NCBI GenBank assembly: GCA_034190875.2 | Contig: CM067349.1 | Coordinates: forward strand, 12,487,595 to 12,551,594 | DNA from: Urechis unicinctus | Taxonomy: Eukaryota; Annelida; Polychaeta; Xenopneusta; Urechidae | DNA length: 64,000 nucleotides | Direction of reading: 5' to 3' | Part shown: one piece after another, positions 13,670-23,635 of the stretch | Position numbering within the stretch: the first letter of the stretch is position 1 | How the letters are laid out: each line of letters starts with the position of its first letter | Notes under the pieces: model-generated | Told to the model about the DNA's origin: nothing | Seen by the model: the letters and a program-made list of their open reading frames with translations, nothing else | Database searches by the model: none | Program-made: the position numbers and the translations under genes

Positions 13670-15814
13670 CGTACTTTTTTAATATTAGTATATCAATAAG
13701 TACTCAACTATTTCATTTTGAGGGTATGACACACTCATTTGATCTGTCGTTGGGTTTTGTAGCAGAGTACGCCCGTGGTCTGGGTTCTATGTTCATGGTG
13801 GGATGGGGATGATGGATAACCAGGTCGACACTATCGTTGCATTGTCCCTCGTTCCTGTATAACCCGACGCCTAATCTTGATTTCCTTGTCGAATTGATTA
13901 TACCGATTAATGATATGTGGCCTGGGGCAATTCCAGGGTAAAATAACCCCGTCTACCACACTAAATCGCTAGTGGTTGAGCAATGCTTGCCGGAAATACA
14001 GCTTCCACCATTCGCCTCCGAGAACCTGTAGGAGAGGGTTATTTGTCAAGAAAATAACATACAGCCAGTAGTTATTAAACGTCACCACATTTCAGCACAA
14101 TGGTTTTCTCACATTAGCCCGCTGCTAATGTATGATATAAATTGATACCCATGGTATTCACATCGGCAGGGTGTCGATATCGGGGTAGTTTACAAATGCA
14201 GTTGTTACACACGTTAGCTACACTATTATTGTCTACTATTAATGTCTTTTCTTATTGAGATGGACGATTCTACGGCTAAGACTACAAACATATGACGGGA
14301 TAAAATGCACTCCGACACGTTGCTATTGTAACCTCAGGCATTCCATGAGGGTGAATAGTAGGGGGCTGACTTTTCGCCATTATTTACAGCTCTTGTCGGT
14401 GGACAGGACACTTTGGCGGTGGCAATGCTCGTTTAGCAGGAATAAGTAGTACACTTGAACAATGCACAGATATATAGCGCTTTGGCCGGTTATGTCGCGT
14501 TCGAGATAATCGCCAAGTTGTATGGTCCGCCTTTATTTAACATAAGATAAACGAGAGTGTTGTGGTTTTGTAACAGTTATACAGATCAGCAGTTGGTTAC
14601 TGCTGATTTAACTCCAAACTTGACCCAGCCGAATGCCACTTTGGGAGTACGATTGTACGTTGATTAAGAGGAAAAATGAAAAAAAATATTTCCATGATGT
14701 ACAGCTAGCAATTAAGAATGTTTGTTCGAGGCTTTTTACTATTAAAGCGTGATAGTAATTTGTATAGTTTTATATGTTTTTGCCTTATCATTGCAGTTCC
14801 ACCGTTTTAAGAGAAAGTTTTATCGATTCGTCCATGAACAACTCTTCTTCTACTTTTAGGAAGGCGTTGGCTGAATTGTTGACCGTGAATGCTAGTATCC
14901 TCACCTAATCGTGTAGTTAATATCGGCATGCTACTGAAGGAAGTTGCAAGAAACAAGGTGGGTACTCACCCAAGTGGTTACCACCCACCGTGGAATGAAT
15001 ACATGTTTACAGTAAATCCGTTGAAGGATAATTAATGTGACAGGTTATTATAAAAAGCACTTGCTATTGGCCCTTCACACGTATTCATCGTGGAATCGTA
15101 AAAGAGTCTCATATTGCAATAAATATATTTCGCATCTTGCAGTTACCGAAAACTGAATCCAGGCTTACCACCTAAGAGAATATATCATTGCTATAAACAA
15201 GTCTATAAAATGCAGAGTTCAATCAGTTTTATTACATGAAATCTATGGTATTGCTGTCTGAAGACAGATAGACAAGTGAAATGAGTTACGATGCAAGGCC
15301 AGCAAACCATACCTCGTGGTGTACAGCAATATTGCGCTTCATTACAATGAAAATAAATTTTTGATGGCCGTTAGCCGTATATGCTGTACGTATAATTCCT
15401 GAGGCAAGCTCAACTGAGGCAAGTCAGTGCTCTGAATAGGACTCTACGATTTGGTACCAGACCACAACTCATCTTGATTATCAACATCAATCATTCCCTG
15501 GGCCTAGAAAGTTTTGCACTGAGATTAGAGCATATTGGAGCTACGACATACTCATTTTACTAAGTAAGGCAAGGTGTCTAACAATGAAAAGAACCTAATT
15601 CAAACATTCTTATTATTCGTGATGTCGGTTTGATAATATAACTTTCAGTTTCCCTGAGGTCTATATAAGTTTCCGAATAATAGTTGACTAAACCAGCATG
15701 TAATTAAATCTTCTTGTGCTCTTGTACTTTAGCATGCCCTGTCCAATTTGACTTATGCTGTTATTTATTCAGCACGAATCTAAGTATGTGTAGCACGCCC
15801 GGCCTCTTAAGAAG
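13670..15814. other. No feature recognised
   Basis: AT-rich sequence with no frame above about 65 codons, no clear repeat and no similarity noticed to the duplicated unit. Confidence 0.5.
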
Positions 15815-16180
15815 CAGCGAAATGGCAAAGAGTGAGTTGATTTACACAGTGTGCTTCCTGCTTTGTGAAGCAGCATAAAATATACTCAGACCAAAGCTGA
15901 ATATTAATCAGCAACGAACAATGACGCTGGCAATGAATGTGTCGGCATTAACTTCGAGAATAATGGAAATAACAATTCGCAATGTATTGTCATTTCTCAC
16001 AGAGCTACAGAAGCGTAGCATAAGATTCATTCGGGGTTCTATTGACGTGATGTTTAAACATTTATTATTCATGTTAACATAGCAGTTGTTTTCAAAGTAC
16101 ACGTGCATGAAATGTGAGTGACGTCTGCATTGTGCGCTTTGATAGCCGTTATCGACCGCATTGGTCTCAAGAAGAAGGAT
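15815..16180. repeat. Old paralogue of 36,255-36,620
   Basis: Collinear diverged similarity: GCTGAATAT-AATC, GGCAATGAATG-GTC, CATAGAGCTACAG (CACAGAGCTACAG here) and a GATAGCC block occur in the same order and spacing in both places. The similarity may extend weakly to about 16,500 and 36,870. It indicates a duplication older than copies A to C. Confidence 0.65.
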
Positions 16181-17696
16181 GAATATATTTGCCGCGAACG
16201 AAATTCATTGATATTTGCTGCTTTAATGAAAACTAATGTTGCATGAAGCACAAAATTAAAATGAAAGCACTATTTTTATAATCTAACATGTGATAACATT
16301 GAAGCGTGGTTACGACATTTGCAGTGGTTATTGTCCATGATTTGCAATGATGTCCCATTCAGTTGATGCAGCAACCGCAATGCAATTAAGAGTTTACTGA
16401 AACGTAAACATGTAAGCGCCAAGTCCTATTGGCATAAGCGGATGTCATGAAAATGTAAAACCTGATTGAGCAATATTGATAACAATCCGTGCAAAAAAGA
16501 TTTGGCGCATCCTAACGAAAGCTACACGTGTTACATACGTCACAGAAAACGGCCCGTTAGCTTCCGATAAAGTGCACTGAACCGTTAGCCAATAAAACCT
16601 GCGATTCATTCGTTTGGTTCATTTGTAGCGTTTCTGCACTCGCTCAATGTTGATTTGATTCCTTTCTCACGTACAGAATCATAGAAATATATTCAGGTTT
16701 GCAAGTTCCACTTGTCTGACACTCTGTTCATTAATAATTGCAAGTGAATCATGGCACGTGCGAAATAGCGGGCAGATGTATAAATATCAATCCGCGATAA
16801 GCAGCCTCAAATAAAACAATACCCCGACGAAAATGCTCCAGAGCGATGGTATTGCAGCAATGGGGCATATTAGGAGTATGTGGACAGGGTGTGATAGTAT
16901 CAAAAACCAGCTTAACACTGCATAAGCCGTTGATACGCTGTTTCAACGGAGAAGTATTAAACCCAAAGTACCGAGACTTTACAAACAAAGTGAGCATTGG
17001 AAAATGTCGGCATAGGATTGCGAACGCAGAATGTGTTGGGTTCGTTTTCTATTACAATCAGAGCAGAAGCAGATGTTATCTCCATAGCAATTCGAATAGC
17101 AGCTTTCATTTGCAGAAAGGCGCACATCAACGTTAAATGACTCATTTGGCTAGCAACGCTGGAGTTTTTGCGGAGTGCAATGTGCGTGTCAGGACAGTGG
17201 AGCCTGACTTGCTAAGCGGCTTTTGTCTATTCTATCACATGCTTTTAAGATTATGTAATCCTAACCGTTACACTCATTGCACGCTTAGTTGCACACTGAA
17301 TTCCAATTGAAATGACAAGCTATTAATTTGAGTATATCATCAAAACGAGAACAGCAGAACACAACATGAACGAAATATAGGTGGCAAAACAAGATGGCAC
17401 GAACACGTCGTCCACTTCAATGCTTCTGCAATCCGCACCAGAAAGCTGGACTGTACTGTCTCTATTCAGAATAAGTAATTCATCCATATAAGGGAGCTTT
17501 TACTGATTCGTACTAAGTACCACATTACCTATGGTATTGCCAACTTTGTTGGAACGTCTATTGACCGGAATGCAATTAACGATTACATGCTCGACTGATC
17601 ATCCACAGCGTTTTCCTACGTACTGGGAGCTATTTAGTATTGTTACCGATCAGGGTTTATTATGCATGAAAATCCAGGAATACGATTTATCTAGCA
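16181..17696. other. No feature recognised
   Basis: Short frames on both strands (for example 16,749-17,136) resemble no protein I know and overlap one another antisense. No RNA gene or repeat was seen. Confidence 0.4.
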
Positions 17697-18135
17697 ATGC
17701 CCTCCCTCCCTCCCTCCCTCCCTCCCTCCCTCCCTCCCCCCCTCCCCTCCCTCCCTCCCTCCCTCCCTCCCTCCCTCCCTCCCTCCCTCCCTCCTCCCTC
17801 CCTCCCTCCCTCCCTCCCTCCCTCCCTCCCTCCCTCCCTCCCTCCCTCCCTCTCCCTCCCTCCCTCCCTCCCTCCTCCCTCCACTCACTCCCTCCCTCAC
17901 TCACTCACTCACTCACTCACTCACTCCCTCACTCCTCACTCCCTCACTCCCTCACTCCCTCCCTCACTCACTCACTCACTCACTCACTCACTCACTCACT
18001 CACTCACTCACTCACTCACTCACCCACTCACTCACTCACTCCTCACTCACTCACTCACGCACTCACTCACTCACTCACTCACTCTCTCACTCATTTACTC
18101 ACTCACTCTCTCACACAATCTTTCATTCTCTAATT
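17697..18135. repeat. Compound (CCCT)n-(CACT)n array
   Basis: CCCT repeats at 17,697-17,885 change by a single-base motif switch into CACT/CTCA repeats to about 18,135, with small phase slips. The long Leu-Pro-Ser/Thr-His frames on the plus strand and Gly-Arg-Glu frames on the minus strand are artefacts of the repeat. The CACT half has the same motif as the arrays inside copies A, B and C. Confidence 0.97.
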
Positions 18136-18686
18136 CACTCACGCACGCCCTCACTTGTTAACAAACTGGTTAACTGGTTAACTCGAAGGTTCGCTCAGTC
18201 TCTCGTGAGCTCATATGTTATTCGCTTAATAATCACGTCAGCTATTTCGATCACTAATCAGCAGGAAAACCTATTCATTCCATGAATTTCACACCCACCA
18301 GCTCGGAAAGTCAGTATTCTACAAGCCTAGAATAGGATCCTACATACCGAGCGCATGTAGAAGAATGTTCCTTTAACCAAAGGCAAATGTAATCATCGAA
18401 TAATTATTTGCTGACGGAGATCATATTCATTGCTGTGGAATTTCGATAGGCTAAATATAACATTGTCAAGGAGGCGTCCGTCGGTTATAACAATGAGTGC
18501 AATAACACAAAAACCTTAAATGTTGGATCTGGTGTTATACATCAAATCGGCCAGGGGTTAACTGAATTGAGCAAAGCGTGTGGCAGTTATCGAATTAGCG
18601 GCTGAACGTTTATGATTATGCAATCAATACGATGGCTTACTAGCCAACAGAAATGAGTAAAATGCTGGAATAGTGATGTTAAAGAC
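18136..18686. other. No feature recognised
   Basis: AT-rich sequence without a notable frame or repeat. Confidence 0.4.
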
Positions 18687-19199
18687 TCATATTTCATTTC
18701 CCACGTAGCTGAATTTAATTTTACCATTGATATTGTCATCGCTGAAATATTGCGTCAGATTTGCTTCGCGCAAAATTTGTTGTAATATGGGGCACTCACA
18801 TGAATTTTTCTGTCTTGGGTGAAATCCGTTGAATGAGGGCAATTCAATTAACGAGGTTTGAATGGGGGAGCCCCAATGAACATCAATCACAGACGAACGC
18901 CTGTGACGGCGGTAAAAGGGCCAACCTACGATAAAAACGAATGGCAGTAAGAATTTACAGTGATGTGTTGTTCCACTCGGGAACGAGAACAAGTAATTCC
19001 CCTTGTTGTCCCATTTCACAACGGCAGTGTTCGTATGGTTTTCAAACAATGAGATCGGACCGTAAAACTTTGCATCAAAATATGAACCGTTTGCGAACGC
19101 AGGCGGGTTTTTGTGGACGATCATCGTGGGTTTTAATCGATTTCGGTTAACCATTCCTAACATAAGTTCGGCGGTTTTCGGAAACCGTCGGGGAGTCAC
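18687..19199 (-). CDS. Unrecognised open frame, paralogous to broken sequence at 8.5 kb
   Basis: A 170-codon open frame on the minus strand whose first codon is GTG. The first ATG is at residue 14, leaving about 157 residues. I do not recognise the product. The middle contains a hydrophobic stretch with the words FLLPFVFIVGW and VIDVHWGS; a CECP motif lies near residue 136. The same region, with stops, occurs in copies A, B and C (about 8,460-8,900, 45,330-45,600, 58,080-58,400). It could be one exon of a decayed gene, the open survivor of a repeat family, or a chance frame. It lies just upstream of the retrotransposon and has the opposite orientation. Confidence 0.25.
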   Translation of the reverse strand: MTPRRFPKTAELMLGMVNRNRLKPTMIVHKNPPAFANGSYFDAKFYGPISLFENHTNTAVVKWDNKGNYLFSFPSGTTHHCKFLLPFVFIVGWPFYRRHRRSSVIDVHWGSPIQTSLIELPSFNGFHPRQKNSCECPILQQILREANLTQYFSDDNINGKIKFSYVGNEI

Positions 19200-19398
19200 A
19201 CCTTTGTCACGTGACCTCCTAGGCCGATCGACTTCCGTCTTGCCTGTTGCAAAACAATTCTCGGCGCCTCAGGTTCTTAAAAAGTTATCCGGCATTAGTT
19301 ATTTAAAAACGCATTTTTCACCTACTCTTGAAGTTTATACCGCGCAGACTTACTTCTCCACAGGTCGTATATTTCGTTTTTCTTCTCTACGTTTCACC

Positions 19399-19994
19399 AT
19401 GCCACCAGTAGGCATGATCATCGGCCACTCTTTTGTCTCCGGTTTACAGCATTCCCTCGCCAATAACAATGGCGGCTTTCCTTTGTCTCCCACTCAAGCC
19501 GCAAACACGCTAAAAGTTCATCATCACGTCCCTCAACTGCATTTAGCCGGCAAAAGAGGTGGCACAGTACACGATTGCATTCCTTTTCGGCTCCTTTTGT
19601 CATTCTCGACATAGGATCCTACGATCTTGTTCAAAACATAGATCCTCTTGTGCTAGCTTCACACATAATCGATCTCGCAAAGACGTTAATCGCCCATCAT
19701 GGCGTTCGACACGTCACCGTTTGCTCTGTGCTCTACAGAGGTGCCAATCTGAAACATCTTACAGTGCAAGAATTTTCAGCCAAAGTAAATTCGTGCAACA
19801 CCTTCATGAAAAACTTTGCAGAGGTAGAACCACACATCTCTTATCATACCCACAGAGGTTTTTGGACATGTCCAATCACTCAGTGGTCCAAGGATTCAAT
19901 TCACCCCAATTCTCCACTCGGCAGGAAGAAGTATTGCACTTCCATCACCAAAGCAGTGCGCAATTTTTCCAAACAAAAACTTATCTATGGCTAA
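19399..19994 (+). pseudogene. SGNH hydrolase-like ORF, one frameshift
   Basis: The ATG at 19,399 sits in a good context (CACCATG). The first frame reads GMIIGHSFVSGL, in which G-H-S matches the block I nucleophile region of SGNH/GDSL hydrolases (Ser at residue 11). About 60 codons in, near 19,560-19,610, the frame must change. The new frame carries FVILDIGSYDL (block III, where the usual Asn of G-x-N is Tyr) and later DSIHPNSPLGRKKY, the block V Asp-x-x-His with its usual following residues. The joined length of about 200 residues fits the family. Such ORFs are known as accessory genes of some Ngaro elements; their role is unclear. The frameshift plus the Asn-to-Tyr change suggests an inactive copy. 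An intron is a less likely explanation. Confidence 0.75.
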
Positions 19995-20140
19995 ATGTCT
20001 GTATAACTCCTCCCACACCTCACCATCATTTGGCTTCACTACCTTGCCCTAATGCCGCTCCACTTCAATTTCATTGGCAAGATTTCATTGCATTCATTAC
20101 CACATAACAACCTCCACATTTTCCTATCATATCAGTTTAC

Positions 20141-20605
20141 CTCGCGACAGCCTTGACATATTTTCTTGTCAGAATTGCATTTGCTACTATAGGCACCATT
20201 CTTTTACAACTCGCGACAACCTTGACATGACATACCATTCTTGTCAGAATTGTTGCTGCTTTTGCCATTTAATGTTACAACTCGCGACAGCCTTGACATA
20301 TCATTCTTGTCAGAATTGTTGCTGCTTTTGGCACTTACTTTACACTCGCGACAGCCTTGACATATCATTCTTGTCAGAATTGTTGCTGCTTTTGCCATTT
20401 AATGTTACAACTCGCGACAGCCTTGACATATCATTCTTGTCAGAATTGTTGCTGCTTTTGGCACTTACTTTACACTCGCGACAGCCTTGACATATCATTC
20501 TTGTCAGAATTGTTGCTGCTTTTGCCATTTAATGTTACAACTCGCGACAGCCTTGACATATCATTCTTTTCAGAATTGTTGCTGCTTTTGCCACTTACTT
20601 TACAC
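20141..20605. repeat. 64-66-bp tandem repeats in element leader
   Basis: Seven units start with CTCGCGACA at 20,141, 20,210, 20,281, 20,345, 20,411, 20,475 and 20,541. The core contains CAGCCTTGACATATCATTC and a GAATTGTTGCTGCTTTTG block. From 20,281 units alternate two tails (ending TTTACA or TGTTACAA), and the 130-bp dimers 20,281-20,410 and 20,411-20,540 look identical, so dimer units were copied recently. Located between the hydrolase ORF and Gag, they may hold promoter or packaging signals. Short frames running through them are not genes. Confidence 0.95.
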
Positions 20606-20942
20606 TACTTTACTATTCCTCTGGTCACACTCGCTTGCTGCTATCTCCATTGCATCCATTGTGGTTGTTTCTCTAACACATTGTGGTTGTTTCCTAACAC
20701 ACAACTATCCACACCTTGATCAGTATATAAATTTTCAAACAGCCTTGACATTTCTTCCATGCCACACAATTTAACTACATTTGGCAACAGCCTGGTCATA
20801 TTTTACTTGTCAAATTTGTCGCAGCTATCGTTAAAAGTTTTGCATCTCACAATCAGTGTTTCTAGGCACAGCCTGTACATCTTTCTGGCCTGTTGTTGTT
20901 CAATATCTTCCGGACGGACTCTTGATTTTTGTTACAGCAGAT
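20606..20942 (+). promoter_or_regulatory. Gag leader with degenerate repeat remnants
   Basis: Decayed versions of the leader repeat (AACAGCCTTGACATTTC near 20,739; CAGCCTGGTCATATTTTACT near 20,788; CAGCCTGTACATCTT near 20,870) continue up to the Gag start. A 15-bp word, TTGTGGTTGTTTC, is repeated near 20,660 and 20,682. No promoter element can be named. Confidence 0.4.
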
Positions 20943-22217
20943 ATGTCTGGAAAAGGTGTAAAACGGCCTTCGAACGCATCCCAGCCACCTAGGAAGTCCA
21001 ACAGACCAAAACGCCCTTCTGTTAGGCTACCCGTGGCTGCTTCAACCGCCTCCACGTCAGTTGCCACTCCACTCGACCATGACCAACCCATCACCACACA
21101 TCAGTTGTCGTCCCCACCTGCCACAACGCAGCCAGACAATCCAGCAGACACAGTCAGCCAGCTCTTTTTTCGGGTTGACCAGCTTCAATCAACAGTGGCT
21201 TCACTCACCAACATTGTGAGCGATATGGTGAAGACACAATCTGCTCAGGGCTCATCTCAACCCAAAGCCCAGGTCCCATCATTGGCTCAGCCAGAGCAAA
21301 TTAATGTGGAAGACACTACTCTTCAGCCTCCTGTCGAAATTAACTATGGTGAGAACAATTTGTCCTTTCTGTCGGCCACCTCTCAGCGCCCTGTTCTACT
21401 CTCCAGTGGAGTCAGGGCTGGCCACCATCTACCAGACAAAATCAAAATCAAAATAGCCACTGATAAGTACGTGGACTTTCACAACATCGTTCACCCAGAC
21501 GCTGACCAGTCATACTCCATGAGCCTGGCCGGTCCCTCGGATGTGCCTGTTCTGAATTTTGCCCCCAAAAAACGCCGCCCCCTCACGGAGACCGAGTGGT
21601 GTGCAGCATGGGACGACTTTCTTTCCATTTATTCCGAGGCACATCCACATGAACTGTCAGACCTTATCACCTATGGGAAGTCCATCAAAAACCTCATTAC
21701 CCGCCAGCAAAATTGGCGTCTTTACGACGAGCAATTTAGGAAAGACCGGGAGCTAACCCTTTGCTCGTGGGCTTCGATGAGGCTCGACTTGCAAATCCTC
21801 TGCTCCCAAACAACACCTGCTCCCAACCCTCCTACCAATGCCCAAACCACTTCTTTTCGTCCCCAAGAAAACTTCACCACCCATGTCCCGAAAGGGTTCT
21901 GTTTTCGGTTCCATTCCGCAGGCTCCAGGTGCCCTTCACAAAACTGCACATTCAAACACACTTGCCCTAAATGTGCAAAACACCACCCAATCTTCTTGTG
22001 CCAAGGCAACACCTTCAACACCACCAAAACCAACTTCTACAAGCAAACAAACCCCTCACAGCCTCGAACTGCCCCCGTGCCAAACAACAAAGCCAATAAC
22101 TGCTCCAGGGTTACTCAAAGCAGCAGTTCATTGTCGATGGGTTCCGGAAAGGGTTCTTCATTGAATTTTCAGGCAACAATAGCCCCCTTCTTTCAAACAA
22201 CTCCCAATCAGCCATAA
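20943..22217 (+). CDS. Retrotransposon Gag-like protein with CCCH finger
   Basis: The frame stays open upstream to 20,856 but only from a GTG. The first ATG, at 20,943 (MSGKGVKRP, G at -3), gives 424 residues. The N-terminus is basic and proline-rich. A short amphipathic helix around residues 72-98 (FFRVDQLQSTVASLTNIV) could form a coiled coil for oligomerisation. Near the C-terminus, residues about 320-353 carry Cys-x9-Cys-x4-Cys-x3-His followed by Cys-x2-Cys, His and Cys, the nucleic-acid-binding cluster usual in Gag of DIRS-order elements. It would bind the element RNA and form the particle in which reverse transcription occurs. Its stop codon overlaps the next start as TAATG. No internal break was seen. 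Confidence 0.85.
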   Translation: MSGKGVKRPSNASQPPRKSNRPKRPSVRLPVAASTASTSVATPLDHDQPITTHQLSSPPATTQPDNPADTVSQLFFRVDQLQSTVASLTNIVSDMVKTQSAQGSSQPKAQVPSLAQPEQINVEDTTLQPPVEINYGENNLSFLSATSQRPVLLSSGVRAGHHLPDKIKIKIATDKYVDFHNIVHPDADQSYSMSLAGPSDVPVLNFAPKKRRPLTETEWCAAWDDFLSIYSEAHPHELSDLITYGKSIKNLITRQQNWRLYDEQFRKDRELTLCSWASMRLDLQILCSQTTPAPNPPTNAQTTSFRPQENFTTHVPKGFCFRFHSAGSRCPSQNCTFKHTCPKCAKHHPIFLCQGNTFNTTKTNFYKQTNPSQPRTAPVPNNKANNCSRVTQSSSSLSMGSGKGSSLNFQATIAPFFQTTPNQP

Positions 22218-23635
22218 TGCAACCGCATATTGTGCAAGAAAACATACTCAATGAAAAGAAACTAGGTAGAATTCATGGCCCGTTTGTTACACCCCCCTTT
22301 CCCAATTTCAAATCCTCTCCCCTTGCAATAAGAGAAAAGTCCCAACTAGGAAAGTTTAGGCTGTTACATAACCTCTCTTACCCCTATGATAGCTCTTCAG
22401 TCAATTTCAATATCCCTAAATCTGCCTCCTCCACACATTACTCATCCATCCAAGACGTCTTTGTCTTAATACAGCAGGCGGGGCCCAAACCTTACCTCGC
22501 AAAGTGTGACATTGCGGAAGCTTTCCGTATAGTTCCTTTACATCCCTCACAGTATAACCTTACTGGTTTTTATTGGGGGGGTTACTATTATGACAGTTGC
22601 TTACCCATGGGATGCAGTAGCAGTTGTGCTATTTTTGAGGAGGTCTCTTCCGCCATCCTCTGGATTTTAGAAAACAAAAAGGGCATCCACACCATAGTTA
22701 AAGTGCTTGACGACTTTCTGTTCGTTGCCCCCTCCCAAGCACAATGTCAGCGCATGTTAGACATTTTCACCCAACTATGCATTCACATCGGGGTCCCCCT
22801 AGCTCCTCATAAAACTGTCAACCCTACCACTGTCCTCACATTCCTTGGAATAGAACTTGACACCATTGGCATGGAGGCCAGATTGCCACTTGACAAACTA
22901 CACAAGTATTCAGGTCAAATTCAAGATGCAATTCAGCTTAATAAAATCACCTTGCGACACCTCAAATCTCTCATCGGCATGCTTCAATTTGCATGTACAA
23001 TCATTACACCAGGAAGACCATTCCTTAGGCGGCTGCACGACTTGCCTATACACACACACAAACCCTTCCATTACATACGCTTAACTGCTCACACTAAAAA
23101 AGACCTTAGCACTTGGCTGCAATTCCTATCACATTTCAACGGCAAAACTATCATGCGTCAGATACATTCTGCCGACTCCCCATCTCTCCACATGTTCTCT
23201 GACGCATCTAAATGGGGCTTTGCAGCCACTTATGGTTCAAACTGGCTTCAAGGGGCCTGGCCGGCCTCATGGACCAATTTTGATATTACCGTTTTGGAGC
23301 TCTATCCTATCTTCCTTCTCATAAGTGTCTTTGCTGATAAAATTTGCAACTCCCATATTATATTACACTGTGACAACCAGGCAGTCGTCCATATCCTCAA
23401 TAAACAGACAGCCAAGCACCAGGTGGTTATGTCCATTATCCGTTCACTAGTCCTCGTCCTCCTTCAACATAATATCCGCCTATCTGCTGTGCACATTCCA
23501 GGTATCGACAATACTGTGTGTGATTTTCTGTCCCGTCAGCCGGCTACCCCACAAGCATTGGCTCGATTTGGGATGAAGTTGTGCCCGACATCCATCCCAG
23601 TACACCTGCTACCAGCCTACTTTGTCGGGACTTAA
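22217..23635 (+). CDS. Reverse transcriptase-RNase H polyprotein
   Basis: 472 residues from the ATG at 22,217, which shares its A with the Gag stop. RT: an N-terminal GPFVTPPFPNF block, SPLAIREK, FRLLHNLSYP, the motif A aspartate D98 in KCDIAEAFR, LPMGCSSSCAIFE (motif B, about 129-141), and catalytic D165-D166 in VLDDFLFV. RNase H: D329 in MFSDAS, E361 in LELYP, D386 in HCDNQ and D436 in CDFLSR, a full DEDD set. No protease, integrase or methyltransferase is present. The product copies the element RNA and removes the RNA strand. The frame is uninterrupted and all catalytic residues are retained, so the enzyme may be functional. Confidence 0.95.
   Translation: MQPHIVQENILNEKKLGRIHGPFVTPPFPNFKSSPLAIREKSQLGKFRLLHNLSYPYDSSSVNFNIPKSASSTHYSSIQDVFVLIQQAGPKPYLAKCDIAEAFRIVPLHPSQYNLTGFYWGGYYYDSCLPMGCSSSCAIFEEVSSAILWILENKKGIHTIVKVLDDFLFVAPSQAQCQRMLDIFTQLCIHIGVPLAPHKTVNPTTVLTFLGIELDTIGMEARLPLDKLHKYSGQIQDAIQLNKITLRHLKSLIGMLQFACTIITPGRPFLRRLHDLPIHTHKPFHYIRLTAHTKKDLSTWLQFLSHFNGKTIMRQIHSADSPSLHMFSDASKWGFAATYGSNWLQGAWPASWTNFDITVLELYPIFLLISVFADKICNSHIILHCDNQAVVHILNKQTAKHQVVMSIIRSLVLVLLQHNIRLSAVHIPGIDNTVCDFLSRQPATPQALARFGMKLCPTSIPVHLLPAYFVGT

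Noticed and set aside
13052-13812. Long open frames of Met-Tyr-Val-Cys repeats
   Set aside because: Produced by the TATG array, open in several frames at once; no flanking coding evidence.
17531-18161. Leu-Pro-Ser/Thr-His and Gly-Arg-Glu frames
   Set aside because: Translation of the CCCT/CACT array on both strands.
20204-20774. Cys-rich frames on both strands in the element leader
   Set aside because: Translations of the 64-66-bp tandem repeat; starts are repeat-derived.
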